Shown: positions 8,501 through 16,751, counted from the stretch's first letter. The stretch is DNA of 64,000 nt from JBCDGZ01 sp038750655 (GCA_038750655.1 JBCDGZ010000007.1:1-64000); one strand, 5' to 3'. Program-made: numbers and translations. The notes: generated by a model not told the origin, from the letters alone.

Positions 8501-9493
8501 ATGAAATCACTTCTTCTTCCCCTAATCGCATTGATCCTGCTGCTCATCGCCTCAGGCTGTTCTGACGACGCTAAACCGCCTGCGACGCCGCCCAAACCCC
8601 GAACCAAAGTCAAAGTCCCGGTCTTTAACCGCGATTCGGCCTACCAATACATCGAAGATCAACTGGCCTTCGGCCCTCGCGTGCCCAACTCTGAGGGGCA
8701 TCGCAACTGCCGCGACTGGATGGTGCGCCGCCTTAAAGCCTTCGGCGCCCAGGTGACCGAACAGTCCTTCGACGCCAAGGCATACACCGGCGAAATCCTC
8801 AAGAGCACCAACGTTATCGCTAGCTTTAACCCCGATGCAGAGGAGCGCGTGCTGCTGGCGGCCCACTGGGATACTCGCCACATTGCCGATAAGGAGGAAG
8901 AGGGCTCTGAGCGCATCAATGAGCCTATTATGGGGGCTGACGATGGGGCTAGTGGGGTAGGAGTGCTCTTCGAAATTGCCCGCCAGCTGCAGGCCCAGCC
9001 GATACCGATGGGGGTAGACATCATCCTCTTTGATGCCGAAGACTACGGTGATGGAGCGAACGATAACCCCGAAAGCTGGTGCCTGGGGTCTCAGTATTGG
9101 TCAAACAATCCACACCGCAAAGACTATCAGGCGCAATTCGGAGTTTTGCTGGATATGGTGGGCGCCCGCGACGCCCGCTTCCCCAAGGAAGGGACGTCGA
9201 AGTATTTTGCCCCTCAGCTATTGGACAAGGTCTGGGGGCTGGCCCAGCGGATGGGCAAGAGTAAGTACTTTGTCAACGAGGCGGTTTCGCCGACCGTCGA
9301 CGACCATCTTTTTGTCAATAAATTGGCGCGCATCCCGATGATCGATATTGTCAATCTGCCGGCTGATAGGACCTATGGATTTTACCACCATACCCACCAA
9401 GATGACCTGCCGCTGATTGATAAAGGGACCTTGGCGGCTGTTGGGCAGGTAGTACTCAGCGTCGTTTACAATACTTCCAACGGAGACTTTTAA
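8501..9493 (+). CDS. Glutaminyl-peptide cyclotransferase-like M28 lipoprotein
   Basis: The start at 8501 gives a lipoprotein signal (MKSLLLPLIALILLLIASGC) and 330 residues; the longer frame from 8417 runs through the upstream terminator and is rejected. The mature domain is M28/glutaminyl-cyclase-like: AAHWDTRH, GADDGASGVG (zinc-ligand Asp), LFDAEDYGDG (acidic ligand/catalytic pair), WCLGSQYW, LLDMVGARDARF and YHHTHQDDL (zinc-ligand His). FDAEDYG and WCLGSQYW follow the pattern I know from Bacteroidota glutaminyl cyclases better than that of aminopeptidases. The enzyme would convert N-terminal Gln of exported proteins to pyroglutamate in the periplasm. Many signal peptides in this window leave Gln at the new N-terminus. 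An M28 aminopeptidase remains the alternative. Confidence 0.85.
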   Translation: MKSLLLPLIALILLLIASGCSDDAKPPATPPKPRTKVKVPVFNRDSAYQYIEDQLAFGPRVPNSEGHRNCRDWMVRRLKAFGAQVTEQSFDAKAYTGEILKSTNVIASFNPDAEERVLLAAHWDTRHIADKEEEGSERINEPIMGADDGASGVGVLFEIARQLQAQPIPMGVDIILFDAEDYGDGANDNPESWCLGSQYWSNNPHRKDYQAQFGVLLDMVGARDARFPKEGTSKYFAPQLLDKVWGLAQRMGKSKYFVNEAVSPTVDDHLFVNKLARIPMIDIVNLPADRTYGFYHHTHQDDLPLIDKGTLAAVGQVVLSVVYNTSNGDF

Positions 9494-9502
9494 GCGAAAA
9501 GC

Positions 9503-9829
9503 ATGCTGCAAGCTACCATCGATCAGATACCGATTCGGCACGATGCCTTCTCCTATTTGATTGCCTTTGGGGCTTTCAATGGCTTGATCCTCAGTATATT
9601 GATTTTTTTGCAATGGAAAACCAACAGCAGCTCCAATACACTGCTAGGCTTCCTACTCCTTTCGCTAGCCATGCTGATGGCTGACCTCTTCCTGGGCTAC
9701 ACCGGCCTGATGAAATACACCCTGCACATTAACGATTCCACCGAGTCGCTAGTGCTGCTTTTACTGCCGCTGATCTCCCTTCTTTTGTTGCATCGAACCA
9801 AATTCCTTTTGTCATGCAAAAAAAGATGA
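9503..9829 (+). CDS. Short membrane protein, likely truncated N-terminus of an AraC-type membrane regulator
   Basis: This is a 108-residue protein with three hydrophobic segments (about 18-38, 46-66 and 82-98). The arrangement resembles the N-terminal membrane part of Bacteroidota AraC regulators: an F-x-A-x-N-G-L-x-L-S-x-x-x-F start, a polar K-x-N-x-x-S-N-x-L-L-G turn, then a second and third helix. Those proteins normally carry seven helices plus a C-terminal AraC HTH. Here the frame stops after three helices and runs 16 bases into the acyltransferase gene, so the remainder is missing. Either a truncated relic or a small protein coupled to the acyltransferase is possible. Confidence 0.5.
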   Translation: MLQATIDQIPIRHDAFSYLIAFGAFNGLILSILIFLQWKTNSSSNTLLGFLLLSLAMLMADLFLGYTGLMKYTLHINDSTESLVLLLLPLISLLLLHRTKFLLSCKKR

Positions 9830-10965
9830 GAAGATACGATTTAGATTGGATCAGAGTGCTGGTATTCGGCCTCTTGATTTTTTACCACATCGGGATGTTT
9901 TTTGTCCATTGGGGCTGGCACATCAAAAATAATGTGATCTACGAATGGCTCTGGCTGCCGATGAGTTTTGTCAATCAATGGCGGCTTTCCGCGCTCTTTT
10001 TCATCTCCGGCATGGGAACCTGCTTTGCCCTGTCGCACCGTAGCCTTGGCACCTTTATGGAGGAGCGACTGTCCCGATTGGGCCTTCCCTTCTTTTTCGG
10101 CACCCTATTCCTCATCGCCCCACAGGTGTACATCGAAAGACTAGTCAACGGCCAATTTACAGGCGGCTACTTCGAATTTTTTCCCACCGAATTTTTCCAA
10201 GGCATTTATCCCGAAGGCAATTTTAGCTGGCACCATCTCTGGTTCTTGCCTTACCTGCTGAGCTACTCATTGCTCCTGGGCCCCCTCTTCGTCTACCTGC
10301 GCAATCATCCTAACAATGCCTTTCTCAACTGGTGCCGTCGTCTACTGGCCAAGCCCTGGGGGCTTTTGCTTTTTATCCTCCCTCTCTATTTCCCCGAGGC
10401 CTTTGTTGAACCCTTTTTCAAGGTGACCCACGCGTTTTACAACGACTGGTACGCCCATCTGCACTACGCGTTGATTTTCTTCTACGGCTTTTTATTCATT
10501 CAACTCAAAGAAGCCTTCTGGCCGGCGCTCGAAAAGCTGCGCCGCCCCGCCCTCGTCTTAGGAATCATCACATATAGCTTGCTAGCGGGCTGGTTTTGGC
10601 ACATCGAAGACAGCCCGCTGGTGCATTTCAGCGAAGCTGCGATCAAGGTAAGCAACTGCCTACTCTGGATATTCATCATCCTGGCCTACGGCGCGAAGTA
10701 CCTCAACCGATCTAGCCCACTGCTGGCCTATTGTAACCGCGCCGTTTACCCCTTCTACATCTTTCATCAAACACTGATCATCCTCTTTGCCTATTTCATC
10801 ATCGACAAAGATTGGTCATTGGGTGTCAAATTTAGCTTTCTGGTGATGACGACCTTCTTATCTTGCTGGCTGCTCTACGAGCTGGTGAAGAGGATAAAAC
10901 TGGGTCGTGTACTATTCGGTATTAAAGAGCAGCCGACTACTTCACCAAGCCCTCAACCTCTTTGA
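9814..10965 (+). CDS. Acyltransferase family 3 membrane protein
   Basis: This 383-residue protein has ten to eleven hydrophobic helices and the acyltransferase-3 opening: RRYDLDWIRVLVFGLLIFYH, with the Asp-x-x-R and His of the active region. SALFFISGMGTCFALSHRS and ERLSRLGLPFFFG carry the conserved Arg. HHLWFLPYLL and YPFYIFHQTLIIL follow in order. These enzymes O-acylate polysaccharides, glucans or lipids at the inner membrane; the MdoC/OPG-C-like pattern suggests a glucan or glycan acceptor, which is an inference. The gene overlaps the preceding short membrane ORF by 16 bases and its 3' end overlaps the convergent His-rich gene by 29 bases. Confidence 0.85.
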   Translation: MQKKMRRYDLDWIRVLVFGLLIFYHIGMFFVHWGWHIKNNVIYEWLWLPMSFVNQWRLSALFFISGMGTCFALSHRSLGTFMEERLSRLGLPFFFGTLFLIAPQVYIERLVNGQFTGGYFEFFPTEFFQGIYPEGNFSWHHLWFLPYLLSYSLLLGPLFVYLRNHPNNAFLNWCRRLLAKPWGLLLFILPLYFPEAFVEPFFKVTHAFYNDWYAHLHYALIFFYGFLFIQLKEAFWPALEKLRRPALVLGIITYSLLAGWFWHIEDSPLVHFSEAAIKVSNCLLWIFIILAYGAKYLNRSSPLLAYCNRAVYPFYIFHQTLIILFAYFIIDKDWSLGVKFSFLVMTTFLSCWLLYELVKRIKLGRVLFGIKEQPTTSPSPQPL

Positions 10966-11425
10966 TCCCATCTCTGATCACCATAATCGAATCTCTGATT
11001 TCCTTTTGTACCGCTAGCATCTGCTCGGCAGTCATATTGGGTGAAGGAGAGTGATCGTGACTGTGGTCATGGTTATGATCGTGGCCATCTCCGTGGTGAT
11101 GGTGGTCATGCTCATGGCCCGGAACTTCGATAAGGTGCGTCTGCCAGTAGTTGTGGCGATCTTCAATGTTGGCGATAGCGGTAGTCAGGGTGATTTCTTC
11201 GGGGGTGAGGGTACGGCCCTGCACATTCATGCCATTCTTCATTTGGCGTAGAGAAGCGAGACGAGGCGCGATTGCCATTCCTATATCAATGGCTTCTTGA
11301 TGAATTTGAGCGGCTTCTTTCAATAACTTCTCGTCATTACTATTTGTATTTGACCCTGTGCCCTCTCCAAAAGATAAGAGTAGGCCAGTTAGAGAGAGGA
11401 AAAAAAGAACGTGGTAAAGTTTCAT
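10937..11425 (-). CDS. Exported His-rich protein, probable metal binding
   Basis: This 162-residue protein has an N-terminal signal peptide (MKLYHVLFFLSLTGLLLSFG). The mature chain is two helical parts joined by a central His/Asp cluster (about residues 103-127, motif GHEHDHHHHGDGHDHNHDHS). Such clusters bind Zn, Ni, Co or Cu in the periplasm and act as metal buffers or chaperones. The flanking helices (HQEAIDIGMAIAPRLASL and AVQKEIRDSIMVIRDGIKEV) look like a four-helix or coiled-coil scaffold. I do not recognise a named family. The 3' end overlaps the convergent acyltransferase gene by 29 bases. The second His-containing gene upstream on the same strand suggests a small metal-related group. 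Confidence 0.75.
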   Translation of the reverse strand: MKLYHVLFFLSLTGLLLSFGEGTGSNTNSNDEKLLKEAAQIHQEAIDIGMAIAPRLASLRQMKNGMNVQGRTLTPEEITLTTAIANIEDRHNYWQTHLIEVPGHEHDHHHHGDGHDHNHDHSHDHSPSPNMTAEQMLAVQKEIRDSIMVIRDGIKEVEGLVK

Positions 11426-11767
11426 AATAAGTATTTAAAAACGAAGAAAATAAGCGGCACACTTTTCGCTCAAGTGGCCGCTTTTAATTTATGAAAAACT
11501 TATTGGATTGTCATAGAAAGTTCATCTCCATCTTCACCTGTCCGACGATCAAAGGATGAGCTGCGGTCCAAGTTAAAGCCTTGTTGCCCGTAACTATTGC
11601 TAAATGTCGACCCTTTATTTGCCCGACATTGCTCCCTGACTAAGGACAACGCCTTATCGTGCCTGCTTCAGTTCCTATTAAGGACTACTGCTTTTTAGCA
11701 CAACGATTGACTCCATCCATGAGGGGACAATAAGCTGAAATATAATGATGGGAGATGTTTTGATCGT
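11426..11767. other. Gap with a hairpin and an unassigned coding-like tail
   Basis: On the minus strand a frame without a start runs from 11667 to a TAA at 11500-11502 and ends GEDGDELSMTIQ. Just beyond it, 11453-11483 forms a hairpin (arms AAGCGGC and CCGCTT with a bulge) with T-rich sequence on both strands, a plausible bidirectional terminator. Two imperfect units of about 33 bases, each with a CTCCCTGACTAAGGACAACG-like core, lie at 11622-11690. Nothing else was recognised. The tail could be a pseudogene fragment. Confidence 0.35.
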
Positions 11768-12115
11768 TTAGATCAAAGGTGGGCCTCGCCACTGGGTGTG
11801 GAACGAAGGATGATTTTTGTGCCCGATCTCTACTTGGAGAAGTACGAGATCGCTGATTATCGATGATAAGGTGATCGTTCTAGTTTCGGCATCGTCTTGA
11901 ATAAACTCGAAGAAGGTCGTCAGGCAAAATAGGCAGCTGTCGGAATGCTTGTCGGCATCGTAGAAATGCTGTTGCCCGGTGAATTGAGACTCGCAGTGAT
12001 GATGCTCATGTGGCACAAAAAGGTGGTGAGCTTCCTTAATTACCCAAGAGTAGAGTAAGAAACTTGCCAAAGTGATGGCCAACAATTGACGATATTTGAA
12101 TCGAGAGATCAGCAC
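11768..12115 (-). CDS. Small exported/membrane-anchored His/Cys-containing protein
   Basis: This 115-residue protein starts at GTG (a stop codon lies immediately upstream in frame). One N-terminal hydrophobic segment (LLAITLASFLLYSWVI) is followed by HHLFVPHEHHHCE, then HSDSCLFCLTTFF. The HEHHHC and CLFC pairs resemble the short H/C-rich proteins found beside metal-uptake or copper genes in Bacteroidota and are likely metal ligands. The C-terminal part (TITLSSIISDLVLLQ) has no known motif. It lies upstream of the His-rich gene on the same strand, separated by the 342-base gap. Function is inferred only from ligand content. Confidence 0.6.
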   Translation of the reverse strand: MLISRFKYRQLLAITLASFLLYSWVIKEAHHLFVPHEHHHCESQFTGQQHFYDADKHSDSCLFCLTTFFEFIQDDAETRTITLSSIISDLVLLQVEIGHKNHPSFHTQWRGPPLI

Positions 12116-12254
12116 TTAGTACCCTAATTTACGATATAAAGCATGAATATTTTATAAAGGTAGAGCAAATTGAACAAAAAAGTTAAGTACGGTCAATAAT
12201 GTACAATTTGTAATGCTTAAATTTATGCAGAATTCAATCACCAAATAATAGACT

Positions 12255-12773
12255 ATGGCCCTGGCTCCTCCTTTCAACCTCAAACAATGGATAGATGATC
12301 ACCGACACCTACTCAAACCTCCTGTGGGCAACAAACAGGTCTATTTTGAGAATGATGATTACATCGTAATGGTTGTCGGCGGGCCCAACGGCCGTAAGGA
12401 TTATCATTATGAGGATGGCGAAGAACTCTTCTACCAAATTGAGGGCGACATCACCCTCAAGATCATCAATGAGGATGGACAACCTGAAGATATAACTATC
12501 CGAGAGGGCGATATGTTCTTGCTGCCTCCCAGAATTCCGCACTCGCCACAGCGCCCAGCCAATACGGTAGGTCTAGTCATTGAGCGCTATCGCCGCAATA
12601 ATGAGCAAGATAAGCTGATGTGGTTCTGTGAGTCGTGTAATTATAAGTTGCACGAAGCCAGCTTTGAAATGACAGATATTGTCAATCAGCTGCCTGTGGT
12701 GATGAATCACTTCATGAATTCTGAGGAGCTGCGTACCTGTGGCAACTGCGGAGACGTCATGGAAAAGGTTTGA
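12255..12773 (+). CDS. nbaC: 3-hydroxyanthranilate 3,4-dioxygenase
   Basis: This 172-residue cupin protein opens with APPFNLKQWIDDHRHLLKPP, characteristic of the family. Catalytic Fe(II) ligands are visible in YHYEDGEELFYQ (His and Glu) and PRIPHSPQRP (His). The bacterial form also carries a C-terminal rubredoxin-like Fe site: CESC and CGNC are both present. It opens 3-hydroxyanthranilate with O2 to 2-amino-3-carboxymuconate semialdehyde, which cyclises to quinolinate, the substrate of NadC. nadC (39.3 kb) and nadE (30.3 kb) lie in the same window, so the organism probably makes NAD from tryptophan. lpxH follows 14 bases later and may share the transcript. Confidence 0.95.
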   Translation: MALAPPFNLKQWIDDHRHLLKPPVGNKQVYFENDDYIVMVVGGPNGRKDYHYEDGEELFYQIEGDITLKIINEDGQPEDITIREGDMFLLPPRIPHSPQRPANTVGLVIERYRRNNEQDKLMWFCESCNYKLHEASFEMTDIVNQLPVVMNHFMNSEELRTCGNCGDVMEKV

Positions 12774-12787
12774 GTTGATGATCTTCA

Positions 12788-13561
12788 ATGAGTAATAAAA
12801 AAATTTATTTTGCTTCGGACTTTCATCTCGGGGTGGATGCCCGCTTGAGCAGCCGCGAACGGGAACGACAAATTGTTCGTTGGTTAGACAGTATTCGTCA
12901 CGATGCGGAGGCGCTCTATCTGGTGGGGGATCTCTTTGACTTTTGGTTTGAATACCAATCGGTGGTGCCCAAGGGCTACGTGCGACTGCTGGGTAAGCTG
13001 GCGGAGCTTCGCGATGCGGGTTTGCCGATTTATTTTTTTACGGGAAACCACGACATGTGGATGTTTAGCTACTTTGAGGAGGAGCTGGATATTCCAATTT
13101 ATCGCCAGCCGATTGTAAGGGAGCTGAAAGGAAAGCGCTTTTTTATTGGGCACGGCGATGGCTTGGGGCCAGGTGATCATGGTTATAAATTGATTAAAAA
13201 GGTCTTTGCCAGCAAGCTCTGTCAGTGGTTATTTGCTCGCTTACACCCCAACTTTGGAACCTTTATGGCCACCTACTGGTCGGGTAGAAGCCGGGAGGCC
13301 AATCACGAGGAGGCGAAGTTTTTGGGGCCCGATAAGGAGTGGCTGATTGCCTATGCCCATCGCAAGTTAGAGCAGCAGGACATTGACTTTTTTATCTTCG
13401 GCCACCGCCATCTGCCCATCGATTATATGCTAAACAACGGAAAGAGTCGTTATATCAATCTGGGAGAGTGGATGAACTACAACTCCTATGCGGTGTTTGA
13501 TGGAGAGGAACTGCAACTCAAATTTTTTGAAAATGAAGCTACTGCTATCGTCCATAGATAA
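12788..13561 (+). CDS. lpxH: UDP-2,3-diacylglucosamine diphosphatase (LpxH-type metallophosphoesterase)
   Basis: This 257-residue calcineurin-like phosphoesterase shows the five metal motifs in order: DFHLG, GDLFDFWFEY, GNHDMW, GHGDGLG and FGHRHLP. GDLFDFWFEY and the Arg/His-rich insertion between GHGDGLG and GHRH are those of LpxH rather than generic phosphodiesterases. It hydrolyses UDP-2,3-diacylglucosamine to lipid X plus UMP, the fourth step of lipid A synthesis, at the inner face of the inner membrane. The next gene starts 29 bases before its stop, so translation is probably coupled. Confidence 0.9.
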   Translation: MSNKKIYFASDFHLGVDARLSSRERERQIVRWLDSIRHDAEALYLVGDLFDFWFEYQSVVPKGYVRLLGKLAELRDAGLPIYFFTGNHDMWMFSYFEEELDIPIYRQPIVRELKGKRFFIGHGDGLGPGDHGYKLIKKVFASKLCQWLFARLHPNFGTFMATYWSGRSREANHEEAKFLGPDKEWLIAYAHRKLEQQDIDFFIFGHRHLPIDYMLNNGKSRYINLGEWMNYNSYAVFDGEELQLKFFENEATAIVHR

Positions 13562-14375
13562 GGGAATTGCGCTGCTTTTGCTGCTCTTGCTGAGTGGCTG
13601 CACCGCCCCCTCCTTCGCCCAGCCCGCCGAAGGGCCCCCCGCCATCAAAGACCTACCACTCAAAGCCAAATTTCTCACAACCGACAAGCTGCAGCAAGCC
13701 TACATCGTCGACGACAACAACGATGTCATCAAACTGAGCCCGCAGGGACAGGAGCTTTTTCGCTACAGCAACAAGACGCTAGGGCCACTGGGCTACGTCG
13801 ATGCGACTGACCCTTTCAATGTCCTGCTCTACTACCCCGAACAGCTAACCGTGCTGACCCTCGACCGCACTATGAACCTGACCGGCGAATACCGCCTTTG
13901 GGACCTGGGGCTAGTAGGCTCGGGCGCCGTCGGCCTATCCAACGACAACCAAATCTGGCTCTATGATACCAACGACTTTAAGCTCAAAAAGGTAGACCGA
14001 AAGGGCAATACCCTCCTCGAAAGCGACGACCTCAGCATGACCCTCAACCAATTTATCAATCCCACCTTCATCCTGGAGCGCAACAACTGGGTCTACCTCA
14101 ATGAGCCAGAGCTAGGCGTACTGGTCTTTGATAATTTCGGTAACTACGCCCGAACCATCGGTATCAAAACCAACTATTTTCAGCTCTACGAAGGACAACT
14201 GCTCTATCCTGAAAAAGGGCAGCTGATGGCTTTCCATCTTCAATCGCTGCTGACCAGTCAGATTCAAAAACAACTGCAATTGGAGGAAGGCGACCAGGTA
14301 CGTGTCGAAAAGGGAGTGACCTATGTGGCCAGAGGAAAAGGAGGAATAGAGATTTATAAAACGGTGCCGCAATAA
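13533..14375 (+). CDS. Lipoprotein with probable beta-propeller-like fold, unknown function
   Basis: The ATG at 13533 is chosen because it starts a lipoprotein signal (DKGIALLLLLLLSGC); it lies inside lpxH, overlapping by 29 bases. The 280-residue product has repeated short beta motifs of the form Y-I-V-D-D-N-N-D-V-I-K-L, N-D-N-Q-I-W-L-Y-D and L-E-R-N-N-W-V-Y-L-N-E. These look like propeller blades of the NHL/WD type. Conserved lipoproteins of this size beside LpxH occur in Bacteroidota, but I cannot name a function. An envelope role is likely from the lipid anchor. A bidirectional terminator follows at 14398. Confidence 0.7.
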   Translation: MKLLLSSIDKGIALLLLLLLSGCTAPSFAQPAEGPPAIKDLPLKAKFLTTDKLQQAYIVDDNNDVIKLSPQGQELFRYSNKTLGPLGYVDATDPFNVLLYYPEQLTVLTLDRTMNLTGEYRLWDLGLVGSGAVGLSNDNQIWLYDTNDFKLKKVDRKGNTLLESDDLSMTLNQFINPTFILERNNWVYLNEPELGVLVFDNFGNYARTIGIKTNYFQLYEGQLLYPEKGQLMAFHLQSLLTSQIQKQLQLEEGDQVRVEKGVTYVARGKGGIEIYKTVPQ

Positions 14376-14397
14376 ATTGACGATTCACTAAAATGAT

Positions 14398-14431
14398 AAA
14401 GGCCATTCCGATTACAATCGGAATGGCCTTT
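14398..14431. terminator. Bidirectional rho-independent terminator
   Basis: A perfect 16-bp stem (14398-14413 with 14416-14431) around a 2-base centre begins with AAA and ends with TTT, so it works for the lipoprotein gene (+) and for frr (-), which converge here. Confidence 0.9.
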
Positions 14432-14458
14432 ATTATCATCAATTAGTATCCAAGGGAA

Positions 14459-15022
14459 TCAGATGGTCATAATATCATTTTCTTTGGTCTTCACCAAGGC
14501 ATTCACCTTATCACCGTAGCTGTTGACAAGTTTTTGCACTTCATCTTCCTTACGCTTCCCCATATCTTCGGGGTAACCATCTTTCACTGCTTTTTTGATA
14601 AAATCCATGACCTTGTGACGAGCACTGCGCAGGCTCACCTTGGCATCTTCGCCGAGGCTTTTGGCCCGCTTGACAAACTCTTTACGACGCTCTTCAGTGA
14701 GCGGTGGGATATTGATCATCACCATTTCTCCGTTGTTCATTGGCGTCAGGCCGATATTAGCAGCAAAGATCGCTTGCTCTACCGCACCGATCATCTTTTT
14801 TTCCCAGGGTTGAATACTCAATGTTTTCGCATCTGGTGTACTGATGTTCGCCACTTGGTTGAGCGGAGTAGGGGCGCCGTAATAATCAACCATAATACCT
14901 TCTAGCGCAGCCGGTGATGCCTTACCCGCCCGTATTTTAGTCAACTCTCTGGAAAGATGATTAATGGTATCATCCATCTCTATTTTGGCCATTTCTATTT
15001 GATCATTAACATCCTCTTGCAT
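14459..15022 (-). CDS. frr: Ribosome recycling factor
   Basis: This 187-residue, full-length RRF has the conserved N-terminal helix (MDDTINHLSRELTKIRAGKA), the YYGAPTPLNQVANIS turn, SIQPWEKKMIGAVEQAI, and the C-terminal KVSLRSARHKVMDFIKKA with the signature Arg that contacts 23S rRNA. With EF-G it splits post-termination ribosomes. The usual partner pyrH is not adjacent. The 14-base gap to the upstream PIN-like gene suggests co-transcription. Confidence 0.97.
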   Translation of the reverse strand: MQEDVNDQIEMAKIEMDDTINHLSRELTKIRAGKASPAALEGIMVDYYGAPTPLNQVANISTPDAKTLSIQPWEKKMIGAVEQAIFAANIGLTPMNNGEMVMINIPPLTEERRKEFVKRAKSLGEDAKVSLRSARHKVMDFIKKAVKDGYPEDMGKRKEDEVQKLVNSYGDKVNALVKTKENDIMTI

Positions 15023-15036
15023 ACAATGAAGTTTAA

Positions 15037-15729
15037 TTAAAAATTATAAATCACCTCTCCCTCATTAATTTCGATTTCTTCGGCCTCTTGGAGGTGTTGG
15101 ATGATTTTATCCACATTCCCGTGCTCGGTCAGCTCCTGGTTGTGCAGCAGGATATAGCTTTTGAGCATATTAATCTCTGCGGGGCGGTTGCCAGAGCGCA
15201 TCAATCGTTCGATGGTTTCTTTTGCCGTTTCGTGCACTAGCGATTCGTCGATGACTGCGTCGGAAAGGAACTGGCGATGAGAAAAGTCAGAAACTTCGGC
15301 GGTGATGACCGCGCCGTTTTCCGTTTCGGAGATCAGCTGCTCTGGGATTTGCTTTTCCTTGCGGCTGCGCTTGCGCTTGACCCGTAGGCAGCTGCGACCT
15401 TCTGCATTGATAAAGTTGATAAGCGAGTCAAATTCACTATCATTAGATAGAATCGCAAACTCAATGTCTTTACTGACCTTCTGGTGCAGCTTACCCATCA
15501 GAAAGCTGATGTGATAATTAAAATCTGTCGCATTGGGTCCATAAATTGGAATCCATTTGATGCCTCGCCCCAACCTTTGCATTTGTTGTACCAACGAAAA
15601 AGGAATGAATTGCTCCTCGGCGTTAATCAAAATAAACACCCTATCGCATACTTTCTCAAGCTTTTTAAACTTTACCTGCTTGAGGTTTTCGTAGTCGATA
15701 AAGATATATCTGCGGCCGTGAGCGTTCAT
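15037..15729 (-). CDS. PIN/NYN-like domain protein
   Basis: This 230-residue cytosolic protein has an N-terminal nuclease-like Rossmann part (about 1-120). It has the acidic positions of PIN/NYN domains: IFIDYENLKQ (first Asp), a central KDIEFAILSNDSEFD (Asp/Glu pair) and INAEGRSCLRV. The C-terminal 100 residues are helical and polar, probably RNA or partner binding. NYN/PIN proteins cut RNA with Mg2+; the conserved D-x-E-N and N-D-S-E-F-D motifs support retained catalysis. It is encoded 14 bases upstream of frr, linking it loosely to translation. No specific substrate is known to me. Confidence 0.7.
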   Translation of the reverse strand: MNAHGRRYIFIDYENLKQVKFKKLEKVCDRVFILINAEEQFIPFSLVQQMQRLGRGIKWIPIYGPNATDFNYHISFLMGKLHQKVSKDIEFAILSNDSEFDSLINFINAEGRSCLRVKRKRSRKEKQIPEQLISETENGAVITAEVSDFSHRQFLSDAVIDESLVHETAKETIERLMRSGNRPAEINMLKSYILLHNQELTEHGNVDKIIQHLQEAEEIEINEGEVIYNF

Positions 15730-15904
15730 TGTAATAGATCAGTTTCTTCGTTAACAAATAAGAACATATTTTAATGAATGCTAAAATAAAATAATTTGTT
15801 CCTTTTGCAAAATTTTACTTTGTTGAAACCAGAGCCTCACTCGAAATTAAAAAAATATAATTCACAAATCATTGATTACCAAAGTGCAAGCTCTGCGAAA
15901 AAAT

Positions 15905-15941
15905 AAGCGTTCGGGCTGAGCTTTCCCCAACCCGAACGCTT
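15905..15941 (-). terminator. Rho-independent terminator of the metallopeptidase gene
   Basis: An 11-bp perfect stem (15905-15915 with 15931-15941) is followed, read on the minus strand, by TATTTTTT. It lies directly downstream of the zinc peptidase gene. Confidence 0.85.
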
Positions 15942-15976
15942 AACTGCTGCATTGTAATCAGTCCGACAAGTCGTTT

Positions 15977-16672
15977 CTAGTCGCTACTGGCGTAGCGCAG
16001 CACCAGGTACAGTAAGGTGACTAGAGAGGCTAGTGCCGCTGACACATAGGTCATCGCTGCCCACCATAAGGCGTCTTTGGCTCCGTCAAATTCTGCGCCT
16101 TGGGTAACCCCCGTCTGTTCAAGCCAGACCAAGGCGCGCTTGCTTGCATCAAACTCTACCGGAAGGGTCACAAAGCTGAAGAGGGTCGTGACCGCAAAGG
16201 CCGCAATAACAATGAGCAAGAGTTGTGGGAAGGTTCCCAACAAGAATAATGCGGCGAGTAACAGGTACTGCTGAGCCATAGATGCTATCTTGACCGCAGG
16301 CACCAGCTTCGAGCGCATTTGGAGCATACTGTAGGCGGTGTCATGCTGGACAGCATGGCCACATTCGTGCGCTGCAACGGCCGCTGCGGCTACACTGCGA
16401 CCCTGAAATACCGCTGGGCTGAGGCTGACCGTTTTAGTTGCTGGATTATAGTGATCGGTCAGATAGCCCTGACCTTCGACGACTCTTACATCGGAGATAT
16501 TATAGTGTCTGAGCATTTCTTCAGCAATCTCTTTTCCGCTCATACCGCTGCGGATACCCACCTGGCTATATTTCTGAAATTTACTTTTGAGGCGGCTGCT
16601 TACAAACATACCGATCAGGGAAAGTACCCCAGTCAGTACCATATAGATCATATATTCACCACTAAGCATCAT
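15977..16672 (-). CDS. Neutral zinc metallopeptidase (YugP/Zn_peptidase_2 family), membrane protein
   Basis: This 231-residue protein has an N-terminal TM helix (YMIYMVLTGVLSLIGMFV), a catalytic domain with AAHECGHAVQHD (HExxH-type zinc site), and two or three further C-terminal TM helices. Earlier motifs GMSGKEIAEEMLRHYNI and HYNPATKTVSLSP are typical of the YugP group. It is expected to cleave membrane or membrane-associated proteins; physiological substrates are unknown. It is a single gene with its own terminator, convergent with nothing and oriented like serS upstream. Confidence 0.9.
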   Translation of the reverse strand: MMLSGEYMIYMVLTGVLSLIGMFVSSRLKSKFQKYSQVGIRSGMSGKEIAEEMLRHYNISDVRVVEGQGYLTDHYNPATKTVSLSPAVFQGRSVAAAAVAAHECGHAVQHDTAYSMLQMRSKLVPAVKIASMAQQYLLLAALFLLGTFPQLLLIVIAAFAVTTLFSFVTLPVEFDASKRALVWLEQTGVTQGAEFDGAKDALWWAAMTYVSAALASLVTLLYLVLRYASSD

Positions 16673-16751
16673 AATTTTTAGGTTTTTTCAGGAATAAATA
16701 AAATGAACTTACTTCGTACTTTAATAAGACCAATATTTCGATCAAAAGTCA

